Notes: generated by a model not told the origin, from the sequence alone. 64,000 nt of DNA from Oxytricha trifallax (GCA_000711775.1 ARYC01000482.1:1-64000); one strand, 5' to 3'; positions 1 through 10,918 are shown, counted from the stretch's first letter. Translations and numbers: made by a program.

Positions 1-619
1 CTTTAAAAGGCAAAGTTAAATGAGTGTAGGCATATCATCTAGCTTGATGCTATTTTACTTGGTAAAGATCATTGTAGCCTTCAGGCTTCCATTACTTGAT
101 GACTTACAGAGAATTCTTATCTGACAATAGATGTCAGAGATAAATTATCTAGATAGTATAGCAGATAGTTGAAGGGATTGAAGACCTTCACAAGCTAGGT
201 TATGTTCATAGAGACTTAAAGCCAGAGAACATCATGATGAACTTTCAGCTCTTAGAGTTTATATTATTGATTTCAACAGAGCTCAAAGAGTGCAAGCCTC
301 TGCATAAGGAAATGTATACGGCACTCCTGGATATTTTCCAGAGAGAGAGGATTGGAGAGATGAAGACACTTAATGGGATAACTTGGCTCTAGCAGTAATA
401 ATAATAGAGAGCGACATGCCAAGAAACGATTACTTTAGCTGCAGGAGCGAGAGATTCTAAGCAAAGAATCAAACAATATCTCGATAAAAATAAAATAAAT
501 GGAGGTCTCAGAGAACTTGCATACTCAACTATTATCAAGCCAAGCTAAGAGAATTAACAAACAATAGAAACAATCAAACATCAACTTAGAAAGATAAAAT
601 TCAGAGAACTGCCACATGA
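1..619 (+). pseudogene. TBE zinc-finger/kinase protein, C-terminal part
   Basis: Kinase-like C-terminal half of the TBE '57-kDa' protein, read with TAA/TAG as Gln. Visible motifs in order: YVHRDLKPENIMM (catalytic loop, near 209-247), VYIIDFNRAQ (where most kinases have DFG; here DFN), YGTPGYFPERED (activation-loop end, GTPGY..PE), and WDNLALAVIIIESD (the usual DxWxxG-like helix). From about 100 to the TGA at 617-619 one frame stays open; upstream the frame shifts at least once near 110, so the copy is damaged. The glutamine codons are mostly TAG/TAA. It is the best-preserved kinase segment of the type-2 elements. The 5' half with the zinc fingers is outside the window. Confidence 0.8.
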
Positions 620-802
620 CTCGAAGCTTATGTTTGTGGGAAATATTTTAAAAACTCGCTTGCTATACTCACTTAAAATACTAATATTTAAACATTAAAA
701 CCCTACATAAACCCTATTAAAACCCTAATAAAGTATGCACTAAAAGTCTACTTTTATCAATCAAAAACTCAATCAAACTACTGAAAGGGTTTTGGGGTTT
801 TG
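1..802 (+). mobile_element. TBE copy A (right part only), type-2 ends
   Basis: This is the right end of a telomere-bearing element that begins before the window. It holds the end of the zinc-finger/kinase gene and, at about 755-802, a terminal repeat that reads toward the outside as CAATCAAACTACTGAAAG followed by GGTTTTGGGGTTTTG. The reverse complement (CAAAACCCCAAAACCC then CTTTCAGTAGTTTGATTG) matches the ends of copies E, F and G, so A belongs to the type-2 subfamily. The likely target duplication is AAT at 803-805. DNA outside is a LINE fragment, so either the TBE jumped into the LINE or the two abut. Confidence 0.85.
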
Positions 803-1490
803 AATAAAACACACAACTCTTTAGATATATCAAAGAGTTCTCCAATGTCATCAACATCATGATTTAAAATCTATCTAAAGACATCTTATTAAAATGGATG
901 AACATGGATGACAAACAACTAGGAGCTGAAATAGATAAAGCTTCAGGCCAAATGGAAGAAACAAATCTTCCCACAATCTAATTCTTCCGACTCCTAATAG
1001 TCATACTGTTAAAAAACATAACAGCCAATGAAGCTAGCAGCATCTCAGTAACAGCAGACTACCACGAACACCTAAACAAAGTAGAAATTTACATCAAATG
1101 TCTTTAAAAGCACACCTACTTCATGAAAAGCGACTTTGTTTAGCTTATCACCACAAGATGTAAAAACTACATAGCCTCCAAAGAACTTAAATTTTCAATC
1201 AACGTCAAACATTTTGACACCTAATTCAAATTCAGAGACCAAGGAGAGACAGCAAATACTCCATTCCGGCCCCAAGAGAGGGGGGGAAGAAGAAATACCA
1301 AAATAAAGACCAAAGGAAGAGGAAGAGGAGGAAAGAAAAGAAACCACAGAAGAAGATTAAAACTCAGTATACAGGAGAGAATCTCCAACTTAACTAAAAG
1401 GGCTTGTCCCTTATTCCCACTAAAAAGCAACTATGATCGGGGGTCCCCAGAGACCTCAATGTGATCTAATTATTATTATTATTATTAGAA
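803..1490 (+). mobile_element. LINE-like element, 5'-truncated copy 1
   Basis: A retroposon fragment ending in a 3' tail of repeated TTA (about 1470-1486). Its last 90 bases (AAAGGGCTTG, then GATCGGGGG, then AGAGACCTCAATGTGATC and the TTA run) match the 3' end of the reverse-transcriptase element at 2281-3895, so both share one 3' end, the usual recognition site of a LINE reverse transcriptase. The protein-coding part differs from the RT copy. The left edge coincides with the end of TBE A, so its true 5' end is unknown. Confidence 0.7.
859..1464 (+). CDS. LINE-associated basic protein, candidate ORF1
   Basis: Open from the edge of TBE A to a TGA at 1462-1464 with about six in-frame TAA/TAG codons (Gln). 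ATG codons occur at 859, 898 and 904; 859 is given because the frame already looks coding there (..KDILLKWMNMDDKQLG..). The protein is about 200 residues. The N-terminal two thirds are mixed and helical in look (IQFFRLLIVILLKN, VEIYIKCLQKHTYFM). The C-terminal part is strongly basic and glycine-rich (GGRRNTKIKTKGRGRGGKKR), an RGG-like nucleic-acid-binding tail as in many LINE ORF1 proteins. I do not recognise a defined domain. The link to the LINE rests on the shared 3' end. The last 20 or so codons overlap that conserved 3' end, so the real stop could have been lost. Confidence 0.6.
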
Positions 1491-2280
1491 ATCAAAATCA
1501 TTAACTATAACACATATGAGTCAATGGTAGCTAAAAGGGTGACGAGCTAGGTAAAGATCAAATCTTTCCTTATCTACAGGATCTTTGGTTATCAAAATCA
1601 CAAAGGATAGTGAATTTTATTAATGGAGTAAGTTACCATCGTCATTTATAGTCTTGAATAGTTTGATTTCTTAAAAATCGATAAGTTTTCATTATAAATT
1701 AATTCATATTTTTATCCTTGAATGGCATATCATCTATTTATATTTAGTCCCTCCTCCTCTTTGGATATTTAGAACTATAATCAAATATTATAAATAATTT
1801 AAGTTAGAATATATTCTTTATGCTTACTTTGGATCTTGATTTGTATTTTAATCCCATGCGTAACTTTTCTGTAAAAGATGTTAGAATAATAGAAATAAGA
1901 TTGATCTGGTGTATCTCAAAATACTTGGAAAATTAGACATCGTCTTTTGACACATTTTTTTATGTCAAATTAAATTATTTCTTTGTTATTTTATTCTAGA
2001 AGAAAGTTTAGTCAGATTCTTTTATTTGAGGCAACTAACGAGATTTCAAATATCCTTGACTATTAAATTTCTGAATCAAGAGGCCTTTTTGTTTAGTGTA
2101 ATTGAACTTTTATTATAAAATTTGGTAATTATTAATTGCTAGTATTGAAATTAATAGAATCAAATTTTATGCATGAAATTTAGTAGTCTAATTCTTTTGT
2201 TTATTATAAATTATAATGAGTTAAGTCAATTAAATTTTAACCTTAAAAAACAAATATTAAATAAGAATTTAAGTGAAAAC
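1491..2280. other. No gene seen; AT-rich spacer between two LINE copies
   Basis: About 790 bases of AT-rich sequence. I find no long reading frame with TGA as the only stop, no inverted repeat, and no similarity to the families elsewhere in the window. Confidence 0.5.
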
Positions 2281-3895
2281 GATGTCACACATGACGGCCT
2301 TGGCAGCAGTCATGAGAGACGCTTAACACTTTAGTGTACCTCAATTGACATATACTTAGATTCAGAAAGTGAGTGAGTAGACATCTGGGACCTTTAATAT
2401 GAAGTTTTGGAAACTGACTTCGACGATTTCAAACAAGATCCAGATGACTCTGATTCCCAAAAAGCCTAGGAGGAGCCACCTCTTAAACCTGACCTACATA
2501 ATACTAAATACGTCACGAAAACTTAACCAGAACAGAAATCTGATCAGAATTCTGAGATGATCAGACCAGAATTCTCAGGTCAGACGCACACTGACTAAGA
2601 AGTATACATATGGGATAAAATGGTAATAACAGCTTCACCTTAAATATAGGCATAAAACTTACACTGGTAAAATACAAAAATATCAATCAGCAGAGGAGTA
2701 CCTCAAGGAGGCAAGACTTCTCCAATATTCTTTGTTTTTCTACTTGACAATACAAAAAGATCATTTGAAGGGAAATAGAACTACAAAATAAAAAAGAAAA
2801 TTAAAGTATACGCAGATGATATAGCCTTCAAATTTGATCCAGGAGACAACTTTGATGACTTGAAGCAAAAGATTAGAGAACACTTCAAAGACTATGGACT
2901 TATAATCAATGATGATAAATGCGTAGCCATCAGTGCTTAAAAATTTGATTTCATAAACCTGACTTAATACAAGAAGAAATTTAGATACCTGGGGCTTAAT
3001 ATCAGCTAACACCCAATAAAAATCTTCGAAGAAGTCATTTAAGATGTCCACAGCGAATAGAAAACATCATACCTTAACAGATTCAAAAGTGATGCTATCT
3101 CTATTAAAGAATATACCAACAGTATATCTTCTCGAGAGTCCAGACAAAACTCTCCCCCATATTAGCATCAGCATAATCAGACCATATATAAGAAATGATT
3201 GAATTGTATAAGAAAGGAGAAGCAGCCTTTATCTAGAGAGGAGACTCCTTTTTAAGAGTCTTCTACCCGAATAGATTAAAACTTTTTGAAAAATCTCCCT
3301 TTCTAATAGATTTGCTCATCATATCGTCAATACAACAAAAATATGACATGGAGTTCTCAAATGTCTAATATATTTTTGACAACTGGATTATAAAATATGA
3401 AATGCAGTGTTAAACAATAGTGCTGTTCTCGAATGCTCAATACAGATCAATAAATCTGAATAAAAAATAGCTATACTATCGAGCAAAAATGATGGCTAAA
3501 TATATACCAAGCTCATTGGCAGTAATGATCTAGAATTAACTTAAGGCTTTTGGCAAACTAATTAAATGTAAATGCTCTCAAGAATTTGAAGCAAATTGAA
3601 AACACTTGCCACATATAAACGTTGATATAACTGAACTCAGATTTGAATTATCAAGATTAGTAACAAGAATAATTGCGTTCGTGACAGAAACAAACAAATT
3701 CGACTGTAATCCAGACATAACAACACAAATTGAAAAGGACTTGAAAGAGATCAGAATCAACCTAAAAAGAACCCAAAATCTCATGAGATAGATGATTTGG
3801 GACTTAATTAAAGGGCTTGATCCTTATAAATATTGAATATATATTGATCGGGTGCCCCTAGAGACCTCAATGTGATCATATTATTATTATAATAA
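2281..3895 (+). mobile_element. LINE-like retrotransposon, copy 2 with reverse transcriptase
   Basis: A non-LTR retrotransposon. It contains a reverse-transcriptase reading frame and ends in the same 3' segment as copy 1 (AAAGGGCTTGATCC, GATCGGGTGCCCC, AGAGACCTCAATGTGATC, then a TTA-type repeat at about 3883-3895). No LTRs are visible. The 5' border is set where the composition changes from AT-rich to more GC-rich around 2281; no target duplication was found with confidence. The finger part of the RT seems missing, so the copy is 5'-damaged or internally deleted. Confidence 0.8.
2377..3836 (+). pseudogene. LINE reverse transcriptase, broken
   Basis: RNA-dependent DNA polymerase of a LINE. 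In the first frame (2377 to about 3140) RT motifs appear in order: ISRGVPQGGKTSPIFF (motif B), VYADDIAF (motif C, the catalytic YADD), GLIINDDKC (motif D) and KKFRYLGLNIS (motif E). More than ten TAA/TAG codons are read through as Gln. Around 3140 the frame shifts; the following frame (LYKKGEAAFIQRGDSFLRVF...) stays open to a TGA at 3597 and continues in the same frame to a TGA at 3834-3836. Motifs A and the fingers are not visible upstream. So there is at least one frameshift and one internal TGA: a dead copy. The UAR-as-Gln reading inside a reverse transcriptase is strong evidence for the ciliate code. Confidence 0.85.
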
Positions 3896-4140
3896 ATATT
3901 AATTTACTCTTTGAATGTAGTATACTCATTTTGCTATTTGTGGTTTATATTTTTTTAAAAATTAAATTTCAATTGATTAAATTAAAGTCAAATCTATTCA
4001 TTTAGATGTCAAACACTACGATTAAATATCTAAAAAAAATCTCTAAATAAACTTTTGTGTAATAAGAGTTTCTTTTACACTTAATATTTCCAATTTTTAA
4101 AAAAAGCAAAAGACATTTAAGAATTATATAATAAAATGAG

Positions 4141-4328
4141 ATGCCCCCTCCAAATCTGGAACTTTTTGAAATTCCAGATTTGGCTTTTGAGTTCTAGTTT
4201 TAAACTGGAATTCCAGGATAGCTCTGGAACCCCATTATTATACAAAAAATCAATAATTCCAGGTATAAATCTGGAATTCCAGTTTAAAACTGGAATTTTT
4301 AAAAGTTCCAGATTTGGAGGTGGTATCC
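4141..4328. mobile_element. 188-bp foldback element with 10-bp target duplication
   Basis: The ten bases ATAAAATGAG flank it exactly (4131-4140 and 4329-4338). The element starts ATGCCCCCTCCAAATCTGG and ends CCAGATTTGGAGGTGGTATCC, and the inside is built from repeats of AATTCCAG/CTGGAATT, so nearly the whole element folds on itself. The larger element inside TBE C (24047-25684) has the same kind of ends and the same internal motif, so both belong to one family. No coding capacity. Confidence 0.85.
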
Positions 4329-4338
4329 ATAAAATGAG

Positions 4339-6943
4339 TTAATTTAAAGACTTCAAATCAAGATTTGAGATAAATTAAAACAAAAATGTGTTAGATTTTC
4401 TAAATAAGTTAAAATTTTAAATTAAACTCTTAGAAATAATTAGATTAAGCAAGAGCTAAAGTTAGGTCTGTAGAAATTTAAGCAGATTAATATATTTATG
4501 ATACTCTATACAAGATTATACTTTGACACTTAAATCATGTCGAGGTATAAACTTATTTACTAGAGAACAAAGAAAACAAAAAAGCATCAAAATAAATTAA
4601 AAATTTTCTTTTCTAAGAAATGGATTCAGGTATAAACGCAAAGAATTAAGAAGTATCGAACAATTGAAAAGATTATTTTTGTTATTTAATATATAGAGAT
4701 ATAGAAATCAACAGCAGAGTTTAATATAATATAACTAGTTAAATTTACGTTATCTATCACATTATTGGTTGAGAAATGGGACCATTAAAACTTATAAAAA
4801 TCTGTACAGCAAGAAACTTCAAGATTTTTAAATTAATAATTTGAATTTTATAGATGAATTCAAAATCAGATTATACTAAAAATTATTTACTGACTACCTT
4901 TTATTCCCTAGTATGTTGTATACAAGGAATCATCATTAACTTTTTATTTGATAAACATATATTGCAAATAGTATTTTTGCAATATTAATTATAGTAACTA
5001 CTGTTATTTATAATATAAAGGAAGAATATATCTATTTCCAAATGCTTAAAATTGGATTATTTTATTTTATAGTTATTTTGTATTTAAATAAATATAACTT
5101 CAATGAACATTCCATTTATATATGTCTCGAAATTATTATTCATAATATTATAATGTGCTATAACTGTAATGTAATAAGCTTAATAATTTTTAGATCTATT
5201 AGTATTATGATAACAATTAAATTTTATTTTGATATCTGATTAAAAAAATACTATTAATAATAAATATATATTGAAAATTCAGCTCAAAACTCTTAAATAA
5301 TTATATAATAAAATATCACTATTATTAAATAGAGTCCTTTAACTTTGTTCATAAAAGTGTAAATTTCTGTAAATTAATCTTGAGAATTTGTTACGGATTT
5401 GTTGCGTAAATATTTTTGACATTGAATGTTTATTAGAAGAAAATCTTTGCTTTTACCAATCTAACTAGAAAAACTAAATTATTATATGTAATTTTACCAT
5501 ACTTATATTCTTAAATTATATCAATTTATAACAAATTGAGATTATTAAAAGTAGATGGTAAGTTGAATTTTTAATGATTTATAAATATTAATTTTATTTT
5601 GAATGTTGATTTTCAAGTTTCTATAAATTATAATAATCAATATTATTTTTGTACCAACATTAATTATTGATGATATATGATTATGGTTTTGCTTTTTATT
5701 TTCTTTTTCAAGACTGATTTTATATTTATGATAATTTGAGTTAGCTTTAAGTTAGAGATGTTTCAAATCGTGACACTAATTTTACTTGTGCCTTCTATGA
5801 TAAAACAAACTCTTAAGAAATTTTGATTGAATAAATTTAAATTCGTTTAAATTATCAACTTATATTTAAAGAAGAATCCTAATAATTTATTTATCTATAA
5901 ATGTTTTTAACATTAATTGATAATTTCATCCAATTGTTCTAGATTTGATTAAATATAACTTCATAGTTTTATGTAGTTATTTATTTATTTTCATCAAACT
6001 CGATTTTATATTTTAAAAAATTAGATTTTTGATTTTGATAACACATTTAAACTATTGTAAAAAGTAGAAGAAGCTATATGAAAAAGATTTTGCTTTAATA
6101 AAGCATTAATCATTTATTGGCTTAGTTAACAAACAATTTGAAATCTAATCAATTACAAATGTATGATTTTGTATTTAAAAAGGTGAATTGTCTAATTAAA
6201 TAATTAATAGTTGAAAATAAATTTAAATAAATTAAAAAACTTTATTATAAATTAATATAAATTTGATAATTAGAATTATTGGCTTAGATAAAAAATAGAA
6301 TAAAATGTTATTAAAATAATAACAGCAATATAAGTAAGTCTTAATCATATAAAATATTAAACTATATAGAAAGTATTGTTAATAAGCCTTATTAAATTGC
6401 TTTATGGCTTGGAAATGACAATTTAAAGTCGAGCTTCAATTTAAGTATTTTTATTTAAAAATAATAATCTTATTAAAAAAAATATATTATTTAATAGTTT
6501 TCTTAAAATAATAATGTTGTCATGGAACTAATAATAGCATTCATATAAAAAGAAATTATTAGAATAGCTAATATAACAAACAATTAAAGATTTCAGAAAT
6601 ATATAGTATTTTTTTAATATTTTACTGAATAAAACATAAACAGAACTAGGACTGTAAACAAATATAAAAACCTGCTATTTCTAAAAGAAATTACTTCTGA
6701 ACCAAAGTCTTGAATATTATATCGAAAAATAATGGATATAAATTTTTGTAGTGATATGTATATATTCTTATGATAAAATATTTTCAATTTTATTCACTCA
6801 TGCATTTTCGATTCAAAGGTAGAAATATTTCAATTATTTAAGTTGAATCTCTAGTGAAAGGTAAGTTAAGAGGAAAAAGTTAAGGCTTTAATTGATTGAA
6901 TAACAGTATGTTTCAAAGATGGTAATTAAACTTAACTAGTATT
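4339..6943. other. Long stretch without a recognisable gene
   Basis: About 2.6 kb, over 75 percent AT, mostly short runs of A and T. With TGA as the only stop there are open stretches, but none has the mixed composition of the genes elsewhere. By position it could hold the missing 3' part of the MES-W gene interrupted by TBE B (its TBE-proximal 40 bases read as open minus-strand sequence, ..LKHTVIQSIKALTF..), but no leucine-rich repeats were found. Confidence 0.4.
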
Positions 6944-7028
6944 CAAAACCCCAAAACCCCTTAGTGAGGTTTATAAGTGCTTTGATTTGTAGGGTATAGT
7001 TGGGGTCTTATTGAGGTTAGTAGAGAAA
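6944..7028. repeat. TBE B left terminal inverted repeat
   Basis: Starts CAAAACCCCAAAACCCC, two and a bit repeats of the C4A4 telomere unit, then continues through AGGGTATAGTTGGGG to GTTAGTAGAGAAA. Pairs with 10973-11057. The same repeat ends copies C and D. Confidence 0.9.
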
Positions 7029-7046
7029 TTAAGGCCAAATTGCAAA

Positions 7047-8108
7047 ATGAGAAATAGAAATTAGCGAAATTTAGGGTCTATTTATGATGAGTAATATTTA
7101 GATTTACTGCTAAAACTTAGGTATGGTACGAGTACTAATATAGACTTAGCCAAACCTGTACTAAATTATGCAGCTATAGCAAAGTTATTACGCAAGAGTG
7201 CCTCAACTGTTAGGTATCACTGCTTGCTAGCTGTTTAGCATATAACTCTGGTTCTTGAACGCACCCTCAAAGAAAATAAAAGTTCTCACAGGCTCATATT
7301 GACTTCCTCTGCGATTCGAAGACTCTGAAGTATTGGGCACACTTTCCACTAGACCAGCGAGCTGTGATGTTTCATCGCAAGTTTCCTGACATGCGTATCT
7401 CACCATAGACTATCGCAAATATTTATTGAAGGAATGGCATTACCTTCAAGACTGTCAATAGAGTGAAGAGAGTGATTGACTTTACTCTGCCATTTTATAG
7501 TAATAATTTAAACTATATATATGATTAAATGCAGAAGTCTATTGATAATAAAATCAAGTTCATACACGCTGATGAAGCTGTGTTTACGTTCAACACCTTT
7601 ATTAATAACTCTTGGTATAAGAAGTATGATAATATAGAAGTCTACGATTAGAAAGTAAAGGTTTAACCCATGCAATTTTAGCAGGTATTAGTGAAGACTC
7701 TGGCTTAGAAAGTTATGTTATTCATCCTCGCTCTATTAAGCGAGAGTAGTACATAGAGTTCCTACATAAGCTGAGAGATAAATACAACGATTAGAGATCA
7801 TCCAGTTTGTTGACAACCTCTCAGTTCATAAGACTAAGGAGTCTAAGAAAGCTTATGAAGAGTTAAACATTAATCCTGTATACAATGTTCCTTACAGCCA
7901 TAAATTTAATGGAATTGAATTCTACTGGAGTTAAATCAAGACCCACTACAAGAAACTGATGCTATATCACCTAATGCATGACTTGCCTATAGATACAGTA
8001 GACTTGATTCAGAGTAGCTGCAAGAGAGTAAGCATAGATAAGACAACAGTTTGTGCGAGAGAAGGAAGAATGAATGTTTATAAATAAGTTTTAGATTTAA
8101 ATGAATGA
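7047..8108 (+). pseudogene. TBE B transposase (DDE, '42-kDa' type)
   Basis: Transposase of the IS630/Tc1-like DDE class used by TBEs. From ATG 7047 it reads MRNRNQRNLGSIYDEQYLD.., then an N-terminal DNA-binding region (..LLRKSASTVRYH, helix-turn-helix-like). Catalytic signatures: IHADEAVFTF (first Asp), QFVDNLSVHKT (second Asp) and KFNGIEFYW (Glu), with exactly 34 residues between the second Asp and the Glu. The copy has a one-base deletion near 7230, a TGA at the start of ..RNGITFKTVNRVKR.. and another shift near 7660. The end is TGA 8106-8108, seven bases from the converging 22-kDa-type gene. In Oxytricha such transposases are expressed from the germline and take part in genome rearrangement; this copy could not be without repair. 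Confidence 0.88.
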
Positions 8109-8114
8109 ATAAGT

Positions 8115-8905
8115 TCACATATTAAATTAACCCAGAAAGGGATTTGGTTTATCTTTCTTCTCCTCTTCTTATGGCTTGCTTGGGCCCATATTTCTTCTCT
8201 TTGTGCCAGCTCCTGTATCAATGTTCATTTCTTCTGGCTTTTAAACATCTTTATAAAGTCTCTTGCTCACTTCATAAATAGTTTATGACTTTCTCTCTCT
8301 GTGAACCTTCGCATGCTCTTTGATTAGGAATATACCAGTTCCAGGTTTCCCTGCAAAGTTATGAATCAAAGCTTACGAGAGAGGAATGGATGCTTCTTAA
8401 GCTCAGCGAGCCAGGTCTCGCTTATTAGTATGCCTTGCTTCTTTTAATCTTCACGAGAAATAGAGAAGCGTTTCTTATGAGCTTCTTCAATGATCTCTCT
8501 GAGATAACTCTCTCTTAAAGTGCCAAGAACTCCAAAGAAGAAGCCCCTTTCTGGAAGCTTGTTGGAGAGTTGTTTCTTGGTAGGAAGATAAACTACTAAT
8601 TCTTCATCTTTCATCGCATCTTCGTAGAGATTAGTAACTGAAATCTCTGGGTAGTTTGGTATTTTTTTCAACTTTATTTCACTGTTTTTGAAGGCTTTCT
8701 TCTCATCGCAGAGTATAGCTTTTAAGAATGAAATTTTGGTAACTTCCATCGTTGGAAGGAATAAACCCACTATAGTATATGATTAAGTATATGTCACATG
8801 CATACCATGCTAAGTGAGGTATCGATAGATATCTTTCTTGCTTCTAAATCTTGAGATAATTTCTTAAGCTTCAACCCTCTTCATTGAAGTACTTATAGAT
8901 TCCAT
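8115..8905 (-). CDS. TBE B '22-kDa-type' protein with a tiny intron
   Basis: Reads from ATG 8905 (MESISTSMKRVEAQE..) through VGLFLPTMEVTKISFLKAI, NLYEDAMKDEELVVYLPTKK and FFFGVLGTLRESYLREI to a TGA at 8115-8117. One obstacle, a TGA in AAGCTTTGA, disappears if 26 bases are removed (8351-8376, GTAAGCTT...TTTGCAG on the minus strand); the coding length then is 765 bases, 254 residues, in one frame (..LSRKPGTGIFLIKEHAK..). The donor GTAAGCTT and a CTAAC or ATAAC-like site recur in copies C and E. Function is unknown; it is the third conserved TBE gene. It converges on the transposase and diverges from the kinase gene. It looks like the only intact gene in copy B. Confidence 0.8.
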
Positions 8906-9477
8906 CCTTGTTCCTTCTCTTGTTATTGAATTTCAAATTTTAATACATAGAGTTCTGGATCCTACTGTTACAAAACTTAGTATTAAATATGGGAATCTAA
9001 TAGGAGGTCAACCTGGTAAGCATACGTGGAGAAAGCTGGCAGAAGCTGTAACAAACTGCAGAGATGGAGCTCCATTTTATCAATTTAGTTCCATTAAATT
9101 AGTACTAAATTTGTTTAAATTTAATTAGTACTGGTACTAATTCAGTTTTATTTTAATTGGTACCAATTTAATAGTACCAAAACTTAATTAGTACCTTGTT
9201 TTAAACTAATGAGGTTTTAATAGAAAAGTTCCAAAATGGTTCAAAACTTAATTGGTACCAGTACCAACCTGAATTTTATCTAAGTTGGTACCAAAATTAA
9301 AAATATTAAGCATGAATTTAGAAAAATTGTAGTTAAAAACTAAGCATAAATATGATATCTAATGCTTCAAAATCAACCAATATTGTTGCAATGATAACTC
9401 CTGTACAGAGGAACTATAACTAGAGAGTTTATTAGAGCTTTATAATAGAAATTTAAAAAAAAAATTTGAATTTAAAC
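8906..9477. promoter_or_regulatory. Divergent spacer rich in GGTACC/AGTACT motifs
   Basis: Lies between the 22-kDa-type gene (-) and the kinase gene (+) and must hold both promoters. It contains a dense series of GGTACC, TAGTACTAA and GGTACTGGTACC motifs (about 9075-9295), conserved in copies C (22890-23100) and D (33680-33880). A short frame starts at ATG 8989 (MGILQEVNLVRIRGESWQKL-like in C and D), whose first 25 or so codons are kept in type-1 copies and resemble MEDLLDLNLEKICRKALRNL in type-2 copy F (44836). That the motifs bind a protein is a guess. Confidence 0.5.
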
Positions 9478-10918
9478 ATGGCGGCTAACTTAAATCGAAA
9501 AGCAGTTTCTCTTAGCAGTGGATAATCATAGCTAAACTTTGGCTCAACTAAAAAGCCAGATGTTATTTATGTTGAGAGAGAGGTAGAGCTAAGAGCTCTT
9601 GAGTTTGAAGCAGAGGTCTTCAAAATAGAAGTATAAAACTTAAAGGAGAGCAGAGATAGGACTTTAAACATAAATTGAATATGTTGAAGACCTAAAAGAA
9701 CAGCTCCCTATTGAAAAGATAAAAACATTTAATGTGAAGACTGCTAGAATTTTTTCTCAACTGAACAAAGCTTGAAGAGACACCTTAAAGAGGTGCACTC
9801 TGGCAAAGCCAAGATATATTTCAAGCATGAAAAGTGAATGGAAGGTACTAGTGTACAACTTATATGAAGTCATATACTCACTCTGCAAAAGTTAAGAAGC
9901 ACATGCAAAAGCATCACCTCAGTGAGATCTCGATTTAAGATAAAGAGACATAAAAACTTGTGCCAGCTAAAAGAAAATCAAATACTATCGAGTCTTAAGA
10001 GAGTTACAGGAGAAAATCAAGAGACAGAAAAGATAAGAATCGATGAACTAACCTGCAGCCAATACAATTATAGCCTGCTTCCAAGCAAAAGCAATGAACA
10101 TTCCTGCATTGAATGCAATAAATCTAAGTAATTGTATTGAGAATTACTTACATATAAGTATTCATAACAAAGCAAAGCTTATAGTGGTTGATGAGTATGC
10201 ATACAAGGTATACCCTTTCAGCTATCTCCTTAAGAACGAGCAATACTAAAATGAGTTTGCTAACGAATATATGATTCTTAGAGAGGCATAGAGAAAAGAT
10301 TGCAAGAACTTGCTTAAAATAGATGGTGTTATGTTAAGCTATGGTTTTATCGCACTAAGACTTAAGAAATATGAAATGACTCTGAGAGATTATTAATATC
10401 ATAACAGATACCCAGATGATTTGAATGATATACTATCAGATATGATAAAGGGTGTCAAGGAGTTGCATGAACTTGGATATGTTCATAGAGATTTGAAACC
10501 TGAAAATGTAATGCTGAACCTCTGTCCTTTAGAAGTCGTAGTTATTGATTTCAATAGAGCCTTGAGATAGGAGATAGTAACTTTAGCAAAGGTTCTTGGC
10601 ACTCCTGGCTACTTCCCAATAAGAGAGAAGTGAACGAATGGATCAGTTAAGTGGGATGTATGGGCAGTAGCTGCTATAATTTTAGAGAGTGACATGGAAT
10701 GTATGTCTTACTATGGTACCAAATAAGAGAAATAATCAATATTTAGCCATTAAGCATATAAAGCAAGACGATATCTGCAAAGAAATCAAACAGATTGTAG
10801 ACATGATAATGTAAGAGCACCATCATATCCAAGATAATCCTTAGACGATTTACTTGAACCACTACAGAGAGCAAGATTCAAGAGATACAATAAAGACAAG
10901 CAGATAAAATTTGTTTGA
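9478..10918 (+). pseudogene. TBE B zinc-finger/kinase protein, broken
   Basis: The '57-kDa' TBE protein. Start ATG 9478 (MAANLNRKAVSLSSGQ..). Around 9735-9830, in another frame, lies a C2H2 zinc finger, CEDCQNFF..SLKRHLKEVH, and a second near 9880-9925 ends KKHMQKHH. From about 10100 a long frame gives the kinase part: LIVVDEYAYKVYPF.., GVKELHELGYVHRDLKPENVM, VIDFNRALR (DFN where DFG is usual), VLGTPGYFP, then a TGA at about 10633, then KWDVWAVAAIILESD. Stop TGA 10916-10918. At least three frameshifts break the zinc-finger region. Kinase activity is uncertain because of the DFN motif. Confidence 0.85.

Noticed and set aside
1221..1430. A minus-strand frame rich in Leu/Pro/Phe
   Set aside because: It mirrors the basic, glycine-rich tail of the LINE ORF on the plus strand.
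2761..3051. A 96-codon minus-strand frame
   Set aside because: Antisense of the reverse-transcriptase motifs C to E, which are unmistakable on the plus strand.
4136..4342. A 68-codon frame over the 188-bp element
   Set aside because: Produced by the repeated CTGGAATTCCAG motif; the element is non-coding.
5042..5239. A 65-codon plus-strand frame
   Set aside because: Low-complexity Ile/Asn/Tyr run as expected by chance in very AT-rich DNA.
9100..9313. Extension of the short spacer frame of TBE B to 110 codons (Tyr/Gln-rich)
   Set aside because: The frame is not kept in copies C and D beyond the first 25 or so codons; the rest is a product of the GGTACC repeats.
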